A stretch of 64,000 nucleotides of DNA. It comes from Pseudomonas delhiensis. GTDB taxonomy: Bacteria; Pseudomonadota; Gammaproteobacteria; Pseudomonadales; Pseudomonadaceae. A model generated the notes under the pieces. The model had not been told where the DNA came from. It searched no databases and was given only the letters and a program-made list of their open reading frames with translations. The stretch spans positions 1-64,000 of the forward strand of contig NZ_FZPC01000005.1 in assembly GCF_900187975.1 (NCBI RefSeq), given 5' to 3'. Position 1 is the stretch's first letter. Each line of letters begins with the position of its first letter. Shown in pieces: positions 19,828 through 28,642 of this stretch. Both the position numbers and the translations under genes were made by a program.

Positions 19828-21126
19828 TCAGTGCAGCTTCAACCTCGGCTCGGTACTGCGCCCGATGCGGTCGCCGATCATCATCAGCGCCGTGCGGGTG
19901 AAGCCATACAGCGCCATCTGGTGCATGCGGTACAGCGAGATGTAGAACATCCGCGCCAGCCAGCCTTCCAGCTTCACGCTGCCCATCAGGTTACCCATCA
20001 GGTTGCCCACCGCGCTGAAGCGCGACAGCGAGATCAGCGAGCCGTAGTCGGTGTAGCGGTATTCCCCCAGCGGCTTGCCCTCCAGGCGCGCCACCAGCGA
20101 CTTGGCCAGCAGCGAGGCCTGCTGGTGCGCGGCCTGGGCGCGCGGCGGCACGGTGCGTTCGCTGCCGTCGCCGAGCGGGCAGGCGGCGCAGTCGCCGAAG
20201 GCGAAGATGTCGTCGTCGCGGGTGGTCTGCAGGGTCGGGCGCACCGCCAGTTGGTTGATGCGGTTGCTCTCCAGGCCGTCGAGGTCCTTGAGCAGGCTGG
20301 AGGCGCGGATGCCGGCGGCCCAGACCTTGAGGCTGGCGGGGATGAACTCGCCGCTGGCGGTCTTCAGCCCCTCGGCGGTCACCTCGCTCACCGGCGAGCC
20401 GACCAGCACGCGCACGCCGAGCTTCTCCAGGGTGCGGTGCACCGGCTGGCTGATGCGCTCGGGCAGCGCCGGCAGCACCCGCGGGCCGGCCTCGATCAGG
20501 GTGATGCGCATGTTCTCCGGCTGGATGCCGTTCAGCCCGTAGGCCGCCAGCTCCTGCGCGGCATGGTGCAGTTCGGCCGACAGCTCGACGCCGGTGGCGC
20601 CGGCGCCGACGATGGCCACGCTGATCTGGTCGTCCTCGCCCTGGCGGGCGTGGGCGCGCAGGTAGTGGGTGAGCAACTGCTTGTGGAAGCGCTCGGCCTG
20701 CTCGCGGGTGTCCAGGAAGATGCAGTGCTGCGCGGCCCCGGCGGTGCCGAAGTCGTTGGTGGTGCTGCCGATGGCCAGGACCAGGGTGTCGTAGCCCAGG
20801 GTGCGCGCCGGCAGCAGCTCGCTGCCGTCCTCGTCGAGGGTGGCGGCCAGCTGGATGCGCCGGGTCGCGCGGTCCAGCCCGCTCATCCGGCCGAGCTGGA
20901 ACTGGAAGTGGTTCCATTTCGCCTGGGCGACGTAGTTCAGCTCATCCTCCGCGGAGTTGAGCGAGCCGGCGGCCACTTCGTGCAGCAGGGGTTTCCAGAT
21001 GTGGGTGAGGTTGGCGTCGACCAGGGTGACCTGGGCGCGGCCCTTTTTACCCAGGGTGCGGCCGAGACGGGTCGCGAGCTCCAGCCCGCCGGCGCCGCCG
21101 CCGACGATCACGATACGATGGGACAT
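19828..21126 (-). CDS. ndh: Type II NADH dehydrogenase
   Basis: A 432-residue single-subunit flavoenzyme that passes electrons from NADH to quinone without pumping protons. The FAD Rossmann motif is [18 protein letters not shown] at the N-terminus. The NADH-binding motif is [17 protein letters not shown] (about residues 175-190), and [13 protein letters not shown] is the C-terminal FAD contact. The hydrophobic tail ([21 protein letters not shown]) fits the membrane-anchoring helices of Ndh. Upstream on the same strand is a short DUF3094 gene. Confidence 0.95.
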   Translation of the reverse strand: MSHRIVIVGGGAGGLELATRLGRTLGKKGRAQVTLVDANLTHIWKPLLHEVAAGSLNSAEDELNYVAQAKWNHFQFQLGRMSGLDRATRRIQLAATLDEDGSELLPARTLGYDTLVLAIGSTTNDFGTAGAAQHCIFLDTREQAERFHKQLLTHYLRAHARQGEDDQISVAIVGAGATGVELSAELHHAAQELAAYGLNGIQPENMRITLIEAGPRVLPALPERISQPVHRTLEKLGVRVLVGSPVSEVTAEGLKTASGEFIPASLKVWAAGIRASSLLKDLDGLESNRINQLAVRPTLQTTRDDDIFAFGDCAACPLGDGSERTVPPRAQAAHQQASLLAKSLVARLEGKPLGEYRYTDYGSLISLSRFSAVGNLMGNLMGSVKLEGWLARMFYISLYRMHQMALYGFTRTALMMIGDRIGRSTEPRLKLH

Positions 21127-21170
21127 GGGACGTACTCATAGCTAGGGAATCCTGTGCGGGCCGGCGGCGC

Positions 21171-21344
21171 TCAGTGCGCGAGGTAGGCCAGGAGGCGGCT
21201 GAGCAGTCCCAGGACGATGACCACGAGGGTGAGCCCGGCCATCATCAGCCAGGGCTTGAAAGGTGCACGCTCGACTTGGTGAACGGGCGAGCTGAGGTAC
21301 TGCTCGACCTTCTGCTGGTCTTCGGGGCTCAAGCGACTGGGCAT
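21171..21344 (-). CDS. DUF3094-type small membrane protein
   Basis: 57 residues, starting [21 protein letters not shown] polar N-terminal half is followed by one transmembrane helix (about residues 33-52). This layout and start match the DUF3094 family of pseudomonads, for which I know no function. It lies 44 bases upstream of ndh on the same strand, with GGAGGC near its start, so it is likely part of the ndh unit. Confidence 0.75.
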   Translation of the reverse strand: MPSRLSPEDQQKVEQYLSSPVHQVERAPFKPWLMMAGLTLVVIVLGLLSRLLAYLAH

Positions 21345-21413
21345 GGGCGGCCTCCGTTTCTAATGCCGAGCATTCTAGTCGGGTGTTGGCTCGCGCTCAA
21401 TCCGACCCATCGG

Positions 21414-22043
21414 TCAGAGCCCGACGCCATTGTCGAGCAGCACCACGCGGCCGAGCTGGCTGCGCAGGAAATCCGGGGCGTCCTCGTGGGCGAAGATCAC
21501 CCGGGCGAAGTTCGGCCCCACCAGCGACAGCGAACGCCAGCCCTGGCGCAGGAACTCCGTGGGCGGCGGAAAAGGGGTGTTGAAGTCCGGCGTCTCGCGC
21601 TTGAGGCTGACGAAGGCGAGCAGGTCCAGCTCGCCCGGGTCGATGCCGCGCTCGCTGTAGTTGTGCGCCTTCTTGCGCAGGGTCGGCGCCAGGCGCCGCT
21701 GCAGCTCGCTGCAGTTGATCCGCCGCGGCTTCTGCTCGCGGCGGATCAACTGGCGCAGGCTCTGGGCCAGGCGCCGGCGTTGCAGCTCCTCGCGCCATTC
21801 CTCGTTGAGCCGGCGGCCCTCGTCGAGGACGAAGAACACCTCGAAGCAGGCGTCGCGGAACAGCACGTCCGGCGGCTGCTGTTCCGGCGCGATGAACTCC
21901 TCCTGGCGAAAGGGTACCTTGAGCGTCTGCAGCAGGCGCTCGCAGGCCCAGCACTCCCGGTCCCACTTGCGCGCGTTGGAGAGGAACTCATTGGCCAGTT
22001 CCGCCTGGCGCCGGAGCAGGTGCAGGTAATCGGTTTCATTCAT
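21414..22043 (-). CDS. DUF1780 family protein
   Basis: 209 residues, soluble. The conserved start is [20 protein letters not shown], with [12 protein letters not shown] and a Glu/Asp-rich middle ([22 protein letters not shown]). The family has been described as putative endonuclease-like on fold grounds, but I see no diagnostic nuclease motif and no function is assigned. It has its own transcription unit, divergent from the GNAT gene. Confidence 0.75.
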   Translation of the reverse strand: MNETDYLHLLRRQAELANEFLSNARKWDRECWACERLLQTLKVPFRQEEFIAPEQQPPDVLFRDACFEVFFVLDEGRRLNEEWREELQRRRLAQSLRQLIRREQKPRRINCSELQRRLAPTLRKKAHNYSERGIDPGELDLLAFVSLKRETPDFNTPFPPPTEFLRQGWRSLSLVGPNFARVIFAHEDAPDFLRSQLGRVVLLDNGVGL

Positions 22044-22175
22044 ATCAACAGCTTAGCCGCTGCTGGCGCTTCGGTCCCGCTGCGACATGGCGCCTCACCC
22101 CATGGCCGGGCAAAAGTGCCGGAGTTGGCGGCGCCCTGTGTACACTGTGGCGATCCTTCCCCGGAGCCCTTCAGC

Positions 22176-22592
22176 ATGTTCCTGCGCAGCGCATCGACCG
22201 CCGATCACCCGCGGCTCATCGCCCTCTGGGCGCGCACGCCGGGCATCCAGCTGCGCCGCGACGACGACTTCGAACCCTTCGCCGCCTACCTGGCGCGCAA
22301 CCCCGGCCTCAGCCTGGTGCTGGAGGCCGAGGGGCAACTGATCGGCAGCCTGCTGGTCGGCCACGACGGCCGCCGCGGCTACCTGCAGCACCTGGTGGTG
22401 GATGCGCCCTACCGGGGCCGCGGGCTGGCCCGGCGCCTGCTCGACGAGGCGCTGGCACGCCTGGCTCGGCTGGGCATCGGCAAGTCCCATGTCTTCGTAT
22501 TGCGCGACGCGCCCGAAGCCCTGGCCTTCTGGGAGGGCCAGGCCGGCTGGGGGCGGCGCGACGACATCCTGGTCTATTCCGCTGGAGCCTGA
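22176..22592 (+). CDS. GNAT family N-acetyltransferase
   Basis: 138 residues. The acetyl-CoA binding motif A is [20 protein letters not shown], preceded by [17 protein letters not shown], and the C-terminal part has [17 protein letters not shown]. This is a single GNAT domain of the YpeA/RimI-like type with an unknown substrate. The start [14 protein letters not shown] is supported by GGAG 15 bases upstream and the family-typical N-terminus. It is followed after 2 bases by the secreted protein, suggesting co-transcription. Confidence 0.88.
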   Translation: MFLRSASTADHPRLIALWARTPGIQLRRDDDFEPFAAYLARNPGLSLVLEAEGQLIGSLLVGHDGRRGYLQHLVVDAPYRGRGLARRLLDEALARLARLGIGKSHVFVLRDAPEALAFWEGQAGWGRRDDILVYSAGA

Positions 22593-22594
22593 GC

Positions 22595-23065
22595 ATGAGA
22601 AGCCTGTGTGCCGCACTATTATTGTCCCTGGTCCCGCTGCTGGGCCTGGCCGCTGGCGAGGAGGGCGCCCCGGCGGGGTGGACGCTGCTCGACCAGTACG
22701 AAAAGCCCTACACCCAGAACGACGACCTGAAGGTTCTGCTGGTCGCCCGCGACATGGCCGGCGGCAAACTGCTCAAGGCGGCGCTCGAAGGCCGCCCGCA
22801 GGGCTACCTGGAACGGCGGCACGCGGTCTTCGTCGCCGACATCAGCCGCATGCCCTCGCTGGTCTCGAAGATGTTCGCCGTGCCGGCCATGCGCGACTAC
22901 AACTACCGCGTGCTGCTCGACCGCGAGCCGCGGGTGGCCAGTCACTTCCAGGTACCGGCGGACAGCCTGCTGTGGATAAGCCTGCAGCAGGGCAGGGTGG
23001 CCGCCACCCAGGCCTACGATTCCGCGCCCGCGCTGCGTGAGGCCCTGGAGCAGGTCCGCCCGTGA
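22595..23065 (+). CDS. Secreted protein, possibly thioredoxin-like fold
   Basis: 156 residues with a clear signal peptide (MRSLCAALLLSLVPLLGLAA, cut near residue 20). The mature part reads like a thioredoxin-fold domain without a CXXC pair (LKVLLVARDMAGGKLLKAAL, RHAVFVADISRMPSLVSKM). I do not recognise a named family with confidence. The stop overlaps the permease start by 4 bases (GTGA), so the two may act together in the envelope. Confidence 0.7.
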   Translation: MRSLCAALLLSLVPLLGLAAGEEGAPAGWTLLDQYEKPYTQNDDLKVLLVARDMAGGKLLKAALEGRPQGYLERRHAVFVADISRMPSLVSKMFAVPAMRDYNYRVLLDREPRVASHFQVPADSLLWISLQQGRVAATQAYDSAPALREALEQVRP

Positions 23066-23778
23066 TAGCCGCGCAACTGCTCTCGGAAGAGAGCCTGGCC
23101 CTGGGCTGGGCGCTCTACCTGCCCGCGCTGGCGCTTGCCGCGTGGCGCACGCCCTGGGTGGAACTGGTCAGCGACTTCCGCCGCCAGCACCTGGTGTTCG
23201 GCACCATGCTGGCGCTGTTCCTGCTGTGGCTGGTGCGCAGGGACTTCGCCTCGGGGCTGTCCTTCCACTTCATCGGCATGACCGCGGTGACCCTGCTGCT
23301 GGACTGGCCGCTGGCGCTGCTCGTCGGCCTGGTGGCGCAGCTCGGCCTGTGCCTGCTGGGGCGCCAGGACTGGGCGGCGATCGGCGTCAACGGCGTGCTG
23401 CTGGTGCTGGTGCCGGTGTTCATCACCGAAATGGCGGCGCTGTTCGTCGAGCGCCGCCAGCCGCGCAACCTGTTCGTCTACATCTTCTGCTCGGGCTTCT
23501 TCCCCGCGGCGCTGGCGGCCCTGTGCAGCATGCTGCTGGGCCTGGGCCTGCTGTGGGTGGACGGCATCTTCCCGATGCCGCCCTGGCTGGACGACTTCAT
23601 CGGCTACCTGTGGCTGATCATGTTCCCCGAGGCCTTCATCAACGGCACCGTGGTCACCGGCCTGGTGGTCTTCTACCCGGACTGGCTGGAAACCTTCAAC
23701 CGCACCCGCTACCTGCAGGCGCCCTGGAAGGAAGAGAAGAAGGACGAGGGCAGGGACGACGAGGATGATCGGCATTGA
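23062..23778 (+). CDS. Energy-coupling-factor-type permease (CbiM-like), orphan
   Basis: 238 residues with about six membrane helices and a charged C-terminal tail (KEEKKDEGRDDEDDRH). It resembles the CbiM/NikM-like ECF permease proteins of pseudomonads (FIGMTAVTLLLDWPLALLVGLVAQL, and MFPEAFINGTVVTGLVVFYPDWL). It lacks the N-terminal His of metal-specific CbiM. No EcfA or EcfT gene is nearby, so its partner and substrate are unknown. It starts with GTG inside the preceding stop. Confidence 0.72.
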   Translation: MIAAQLLSEESLALGWALYLPALALAAWRTPWVELVSDFRRQHLVFGTMLALFLLWLVRRDFASGLSFHFIGMTAVTLLLDWPLALLVGLVAQLGLCLLGRQDWAAIGVNGVLLVLVPVFITEMAALFVERRQPRNLFVYIFCSGFFPAALAALCSMLLGLGLLWVDGIFPMPPWLDDFIGYLWLIMFPEAFINGTVVTGLVVFYPDWLETFNRTRYLQAPWKEEKKDEGRDDEDDRH

Positions 23779-23885
23779 TGACAGCCGATTCGCAGATGTC
23801 ATCCCTTTCCTCGGATTGATCCAGGTCAGTTCGCCGCAATCGCCACGCCGGGACACTCTGCTGCCCCACAGCGATGGAGAACGGC

Positions 23886-24101
23886 ATGAGCATTCACAGT
23901 TGGGCCGAACAGCGCCTTCACGAACTGCTGGTGGAAGCCGAGGCGGCCGGCATGGACACGCAACTGGTGCTGCGCGCCCTGCTCAGCTCGGTGGTGCGGG
24001 CCAACGCCCAGGTGCGCACGGAAGAAGACCTGGCGCACGAACTGCACTTCCTGGCCGAGAACCTCGACGAGGAGCGCGATTACGCGTTCATGCGGCCGTG
24101 A
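23886..24101 (+). CDS. Small acidic hypothetical protein
   Basis: 71 residues, MSIHSWAEQRLHELLVEAEA..., fully helical-looking and acidic, with no known motif. The start at 23886 is chosen because GGAG lies 6 bases before it; an ATG 12 bases upstream is inside that site. I recall an equivalent small gene near yacG in P. aeruginosa. Confidence 0.6.
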   Translation: MSIHSWAEQRLHELLVEAEAAGMDTQLVLRALLSSVVRANAQVRTEEDLAHELHFLAENLDEERDYAFMRP

Positions 24102-24117
24102 CGTTGCCCCGAGTCCG

Positions 24118-24330
24118 TTCGTAGGATGGGTGGAGCGAAGCGATACCCATCGCCGGCACCGGATGGCGGGGAATGCCGTCCTTGCTGTTGATGGTGGGGT
24201 CGTGCGGGCACTGTCGAAACAACCTGCACCGAGATGCTCTTCGTAGGAGCGAGCTTGCTCGCGAGCAGATTCCGCAGTGAGGCTCATTCGCGAACAGGCT
24301 AAGCCTGTCCCCGCCGGGCGGATTCATCCG
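24118..24330. repeat. REP and other repeats after the small hypothetical gene
   Basis: It includes a GTAGGATGGGTGGAGCGAAGCGATACCCATCG stem (24121-24151), a GTAGGAGCGAGCTTGCTCGCGA unit (24243-24264), and half-REP pieces (AGGCTAAGCCTGTCC, GCGGATTCATCCGC) that run into the truncated toxin remnant. Confidence 0.75.
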
Positions 24331-24502
24331 CAATGCCCCCGCAGCGGCGACGCATTCGACTCCTCGGCGGCCCGGGCTCCGAGGTCGATGAGCTTGCCAC
24401 GGCCCGCAATGTTGCCCGCCACGCGCGATAGATGGCGTCGGGCGCGCCATGGGGCGAGATGAGGGCACTGGACAGGATGTTGCTATCCAGCACGACCCGC
24501 AT
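24299..24502 (-). pseudogene. Truncated PIN-domain toxin (VapC-like)
   Basis: The first ~30 residues are MRVVLDSNILSSALISPHGA..., the N-terminal strand of PIN toxins with the first acidic residue (D6). From about 24413 the frame leaves PIN sequence and enters a copy of the yacG 3' end and then REP sequence, ending after 67 codons. A full PIN toxin is ~130-140 residues with three or four acidic active-site residues, so this copy is inactive. The start shares one base with the antitoxin stop (TGATG). Confidence 0.85.
24331..24397 (-). pseudogene. Duplicated, internally deleted 3' end of yacG
   Basis: Read on the minus strand this encodes KLIDLGARAAEESNASPLRGH, matching the end of the intact yacG ([13 protein letters not shown]...DAPPLRGH) with about 16 codons removed. 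The TGA stop is changed to TGC. The nucleotide match to 25664-25781 is obvious by eye. It is fused in another frame to the truncated PIN gene. Confidence 0.85.
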
Positions 24503-24741
24503 CAGCGCTTGCGTGCCCAGGCCAGCGCTTCGTCGACCGCACCGGCCAGTTCGGCTGCGCTCCGCTGGGCGTTGGCGGCCTTGGCCTGTTCGGCGCTCAG
24601 TTCCAGGATATGGGCGCGCACCGCCTCCTCGATGAAACGCGACAGGTCGCCCTTTCGCCCTCCGCCCTGGCTGGCCAGGAACATGCGTAGCGCCTGGTCG
24701 GTATCGGCCGAGACGGCGACGTTCCAGCGAACGGTTTCCAT
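24502..24741 (-). CDS. Ribbon-helix-helix antitoxin of a PIN-type TA pair
   Basis: 79 residues, METVRWNVAVSADTDQALRM..., with an N-terminal beta strand and two helices (FLASQGGGRKGDLSRFIEEA) as in CopG/MetJ-type antitoxins. A C-terminal Ala-rich tail probably bound the toxin. The start at 24741 has AGGA about 8 bases upstream; a longer frame from 24816 has no support. With the toxin truncated, this is probably a leftover. Confidence 0.8.
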   Translation of the reverse strand: METVRWNVAVSADTDQALRMFLASQGGGRKGDLSRFIEEAVRAHILELSAEQAKAANAQRSAAELAGAVDEALAWARKR

Positions 24742-24835
24742 GATGATTTCCTGCAATAGGTGTTTATGTGCCTGTGTGTTCATGTGCCGAAATCCGTAGC
24801 GAGCACAACAGCGCAATCAAGCCCCGAGGCAGAAG

Positions 24836-25650
24836 CCATTCGCGAGCTCGCTCCTACCAGGAATATGTTGTGCGGCGACCGCATAGGCGCAACGGTGAGC
24901 CACCTGAGCCGAGCGCTCTTCGCAGGATGGGTTGAGCCTTGGAGAAACCCTGCGGCCATGGCGATGGAGTTTCTTCTACACCCGTAGGAGCAACTGTCTT
25001 CTAGGCTCCCTCGCTCGCGGGGGTGACTGGATCAAAATTCGCGTCTCCCATGTCGCCCCATTGTAGGAGCAACTGTCTATTGGGTTTGGGTGTAGCGCGC
25101 CGCTCCGAGTGCGTGGATGTCTCTCGTTTCGCCCCCTCGGGCGAGTCACTTCTTTCAAACGCCAAAGAAGTAACCAAGAAGGCTTGCCCCGACATACGGG
25201 CCCGATGGAGCCGGGCTACCCTCACGAATTCCCCCGCCACGGAGGCCCGCCCCGACAGCACGTCCCTGTATTGATCGGGGCTCTCGCGACATCCATGTCG
25301 CATGACCTCCTGAGCGCCGGTTTCGCTCGGCCTTCTGAAGGGGCGTTCCGGTGCGCTCGGATATTTCTCTGGAAATCCAAAATCAAGAGCCGCTTTTGCT
25401 CTTCGTAGGAGCGAGCTTGCTCGCGAACCCTGGGTTTCCGTGTTCGCGATAGTTCGTAGGGCGCATAACGCCTACGGCGTTATCCGCCATGATCGCGGAC
25501 GGAGTCCGCTTGTACGGTTCCAGGGAAGCACGGACGTAGGAGCGGGCTCTGCCCGCGATTCGCGCGCAGGGCGCGCTCCTACAGGGGAATGGCATGGCTC
25601 GGCCCGCGTAGGATTCATCCGCGATGCCGGCCAACAGGCCGGCCCATCCA
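24836..25650. repeat. REP and long composite repeat between the TA remnant and yacG
   Basis: Several REP units (for example 25403-25427, 25456-25490, 25536-25583) surround a ~300-base composite repeat at about 25079-25380. The composite holds a stem built from GAGTCACTTCTTT / AAAGAAGTAAC (about 25142-25173) and blocks such as GGGCCCGATGGAGCCGGGCTACCCTCAC. I recognise this as a repeat scattered in pseudomonad genomes. GACTGGATCaAAATTCGCGTCTCCCAT (25024-25050) matches 10060-10092. No gene is seen. Confidence 0.75.
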
Positions 25651-25662
25651 GCTCGCGAACCC

Positions 25663-25872
25663 TCAATGCCCCCGCAGCGGCGGTGCATCCAGCTCCGCGG
25701 AGAACACGTCGTCCTCCAGGTCGTTGCCGGGAATCGCATGCTCCTCGGCGGCCCAGGCGCCCAGGTCGATGAGCTTGCAGCGCTCGGAGCAGAAGGGGCG
25801 GTAGAGGCTCTTGGCGCTCCATTCCACCGGGGCGCCGCAGGTCGGGCATTCAACGGTCAGGGGTTGGCTCAT
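25663..25872 (-). CDS. yacG: DNA gyrase inhibitor YacG (zinc finger)
   Basis: 69 residues. A four-Cys zinc site is formed by CPTCGAPV (Cys9, Cys12) and FCSERC (Cys28, Cys32). The acidic C-terminal tail ([13 protein letters not shown]) is typical of YacG, which binds GyrB and blocks DNA binding. The start overlaps the coaE stop by 4 bases. A damaged copy of its 3' end lies at 24331-24397. Confidence 0.95.
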   Translation of the reverse strand: MSQPLTVECPTCGAPVEWSAKSLYRPFCSERCKLIDLGAWAAEEHAIPGNDLEDDVFSAELDAPPLRGH

Positions 25873-26477
25873 GGGCGTCCTCCGCGCAGGCTGAGATAGA
25901 AATCGTGCAGGCGCTCCACTTCGCGCTGCAGGTGGCCGAGATCGCGGTCGTTCAGCAGTATGTCATCGGCATGCTTGAGGCGGTCGTCGCGTTGCGCCTG
26001 CGCCTGCAGGATGGCGCGCACCTGTTCCTCGGGGACGTTGTCCCGACGCACGGTGCGCTCCAGTTGCAGGTGCTCGGGGGTATCCACCACCAGCACCCTC
26101 TGGGCCATGCGGTGCTGCCCGGACTCCACCAGCAGCGGCGAGACCAGGATGGCATAGGGCGACTCGGCCTGCGCCAGGTTGCTGGCGATCTCCTGGCCGA
26201 TCAGCGGGTGCAGCAGCTGCTCCAGCCAGCGGCGCTCCTCCGCGGACTGGAAGATGCGCTCGCGCAGGGCCGCGCGGTTGAGGCTGCCATCGGGCAGCAG
26301 CATGGCTTCGCCGAAGCGCTCCACGATGCTCGCCAGCGCCGGCCGGCCGGGCTCGACGACCCAGCGCGCGGCATGGTCGGCATCCACCATGTGCACGCCG
26401 AGGTTGGCGAAGTGGGCGGCGGCGGCGCTCTTGCCGCTGCCGATGCCGCCGGTGAGGCCAAGGATCCAGGGTTTCAT
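25869..26477 (-). CDS. coaE: Dephospho-CoA kinase
   Basis: 202 residues. The enzyme phosphorylates the 3'-OH of dephospho-CoA, the last step of CoA synthesis. P-loop [11 protein letters not shown] lies at residues 8-18. The CoA-binding region has [13 protein letters not shown], and the lid region includes [18 protein letters not shown]. The order pilB-pilC-pilD-coaE-yacG is the standard gamma-proteobacterial arrangement. Confidence 0.97.
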   Translation of the reverse strand: MKPWILGLTGGIGSGKSAAAAHFANLGVHMVDADHAARWVVEPGRPALASIVERFGEAMLLPDGSLNRAALRERIFQSAEERRWLEQLLHPLIGQEIASNLAQAESPYAILVSPLLVESGQHRMAQRVLVVDTPEHLQLERTVRRDNVPEEQVRAILQAQAQRDDRLKHADDILLNDRDLGHLQREVERLHDFYLSLRGGRP

Positions 26478-26546
26478 CGTACTCCTCGCGCCTGGCTCCC
26501 CGTCGTCCCGCGAACGCCGGGCCGGAGGGGCAGCGCTCGGGCAGGA

Positions 26547-27419
26547 TTACCGGAAGCCGGCGAACTGCAGATAGGTAGTGGTTATTTGATCACCCCAGAG
26601 CAGCGCAATCCAGCCGGCGATGGCCAGATAGGGCCCGAAGGGGATCGGCGTGCCGGTCTCGGCATTGCGCAGGCGCAGCAGAATGACCCCCAGCACGGCC
26701 CCGACCAGGGACGAGAACAGGATGGTCAGCGGCAACACCTGCCAGCCGCCCCAGGCGCCGAGCATGGCCAGCAGCTTGAAGTCGCCATGGCCCATGCCTT
26801 CCTTGCCGGTCAGCAGCTTGAACAGCCAGTACACCGACCACAGGCTCAGGTAACCGAGCACCGCCCCCCAGAGCGCATCGCCCAGGCTGGCGAAAAGCCC
26901 GAAGTAATTGACGATCAACCCCAGCCAGAGCAGCGGCAGGACCAGCGCATCCGGCAGCAACTGGTGGTCGACGTCGATCAGGCTCATGGCCAGCAGCCCC
27001 CAGGTCAGCAACAGCATGGCCCCGGCCTGCCAGGTAAAACCGAAGTGCCAGGCAGCGAAGCCGGAGAGCAGGGCAGTGGCCAGCTCGACCAGCGGATAAC
27101 GCGCACTGATCGGCGCCTTGCAGGCCGAGCACTTGCCGCGCAGGGCGAGGTAGCTGACCACGGGGATGTTCTCCCAGGCATGGATCTCATGGCCGCAATG
27201 CGGGCACTGGGAGTTGGGCAGGACCAGGTTGTAGGTGGCCTTCTGCTCGGGCTGGGGCAGGGAAAGCGCATCCCGCGCCTGCTGTTGCCATTCCAGCTCC
27301 ATCATCTTCGGCAGGCGGTGGATGACCACGTTGAGGAAGCTGCCGATCAGCAGGCCGAGCAGGGCGGCGCATAAAACAAAGGCCAGCGCGTGGCTGGCCA
27401 GGAAGTCGAGTACAGGCAT
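26547..27419 (-). CDS. pilD: Type IV prepilin peptidase / N-methyltransferase PilD
   Basis: A 290-residue membrane protease that cuts the pilin leader after Gly and methylates the new N-terminal Phe; in Pseudomonas it also serves type II secretion pseudopilins. The zinc-type Cys pairs are CPHC and CSAC in the first cytoplasmic loop. The two catalytic Asp are in SLIDVDHQLLPD and GMGHGDFKLLA. About eight membrane helices. It follows pilC after 2 bases. Confidence 0.98.
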   Translation of the reverse strand: MPVLDFLASHALAFVLCAALLGLLIGSFLNVVIHRLPKMMELEWQQQARDALSLPQPEQKATYNLVLPNSQCPHCGHEIHAWENIPVVSYLALRGKCSACKAPISARYPLVELATALLSGFAAWHFGFTWQAGAMLLLTWGLLAMSLIDVDHQLLPDALVLPLLWLGLIVNYFGLFASLGDALWGAVLGYLSLWSVYWLFKLLTGKEGMGHGDFKLLAMLGAWGGWQVLPLTILFSSLVGAVLGVILLRLRNAETGTPIPFGPYLAIAGWIALLWGDQITTTYLQFAGFR

Positions 27420-27421
27420 GC

Positions 27422-28639
27422 TTAGACGACGGAACCCAGTTGGAAGATGGGGAGGTACATGGCGATGATCAGGCCGCCGACCAGTACGCCGAGGACAGCC
27501 ATGATCATGGGCTCCATCAGTGTGGTGAGGTTGTCGACGGCGTTGTCGACTTCTTCTTCGTAGTAACTGGCAACCTTGTCCAGCATCGAGTCCAGGGAGC
27601 CGGACTCCTCGCCGATGGCGGCCATTTGCACTGCCATGGAGGGGAAAACACCGGTGGTGCGCATGGAGAAGTTGAGTTGGGTTCCCGAGGAAACGTCCTG
27701 CTTGATCTTGCTCACCGCACTGCGGAATACCACGTTACCTGTGGCACCGGATACGGAGTCCAGCGCCTCTACTAAGGGGACACCGGCCGCAAATGTAGTA
27801 GAAAGTGTGCGGGCATAACGGGCTACAGCGGACTTGTAAATAATTCCGCCAATAATAGGAATCTTCAGAATCAGTCGATCAGCCGAGTCGCGGAATTTCT
27901 CGGACCGACGGTGTGCTTCGCGGAGTCCGAAGGCCAGCGCAAACAGAGCGAGCAGGATAATGAACCACCATTTTTGCAGAATTTCTGACAGGCCGATAAC
28001 CATCTGGGTGAAGGCTGGTAGTTCAGCTCCAAAACTCGAAAATACTGTCTGGAATTGAGGCACAACCTTGATCAGCAGAATTGCTGAAACGACTACTGCC
28101 ACGACGATGACCGCTATGGGATAGGTCATCGCCTTCTTGATCTTTGCCTTCAGCGATTCGGTCTTTTCCTTGTAGGTCGCTACACGATCCAGCAGTGTTT
28201 CCAATGCACCGGACTGCTCGCCCGCATCGACTAGATTGCAGTAAAGGTCATCGAAATAGAGGGGCTTTTTACGTAATGAGTTGGCCAGGCTGTTACCCGC
28301 AGCTACTTCCTGCTTGATGTCCTCCACCAACTTCTTCATGTTGGGGTTGTCGAAGCCTTCGGCAATGATGTCGAAGGACTGCAGCAGGGGCACGCCCGAA
28401 CCCATCATGGTCGCCATTTGCCGGGTGAAGAGGGCGATGTCCATGGGCTTGATCTTCTTGCCCTTGCCCAGCAGTGAAATTCCCTTCTTGCGCACCTTGG
28501 TCGGATTGATGCCCTGCTTGCGCAGTTGCGCCTTGACCAATGCTGTGTTGGCGCCGGAAAGCTCCCCTTTGACTTTTCCACCTTTCCTATCCGTGCCTTC
28601 GAAAAGGAAGACACTGGTTTTCAACGCTTTTTCCGCCAT
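27422..28639 (-). CDS. pilC: Type IV pilus inner membrane platform protein PilC
   Basis: A 405-residue GspF-family protein with two repeated cytoplasmic helical domains (about 70-190 and 275-395) and three membrane helices. Conserved FTRQMATMMGSGVPLLQSF and YARTLSTTFAAGVPLVEAL are the two copies of the family motif. PilC is thought to be turned by the PilB and PilT motors. It starts 3 bases after pilB. Several stretches of this gene look less GC-rich than yacG or coaE. Confidence 0.97.
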   Translation of the reverse strand: MAEKALKTSVFLFEGTDRKGGKVKGELSGANTALVKAQLRKQGINPTKVRKKGISLLGKGKKIKPMDIALFTRQMATMMGSGVPLLQSFDIIAEGFDNPNMKKLVEDIKQEVAAGNSLANSLRKKPLYFDDLYCNLVDAGEQSGALETLLDRVATYKEKTESLKAKIKKAMTYPIAVIVVAVVVSAILLIKVVPQFQTVFSSFGAELPAFTQMVIGLSEILQKWWFIILLALFALAFGLREAHRRSEKFRDSADRLILKIPIIGGIIYKSAVARYARTLSTTFAAGVPLVEALDSVSGATGNVVFRSAVSKIKQDVSSGTQLNFSMRTTGVFPSMAVQMAAIGEESGSLDSMLDKVASYYEEEVDNAVDNLTTLMEPMIMAVLGVLVGGLIIAMYLPIFQLGSVV

Positions 28640-28642
28640 GGA

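Noticed and set aside
24760-24987. 75-residue plus-strand open frame upstream of the antitoxin
   Set aside because: Made mostly of REP pieces and antisense antitoxin leader; no ribosome site.
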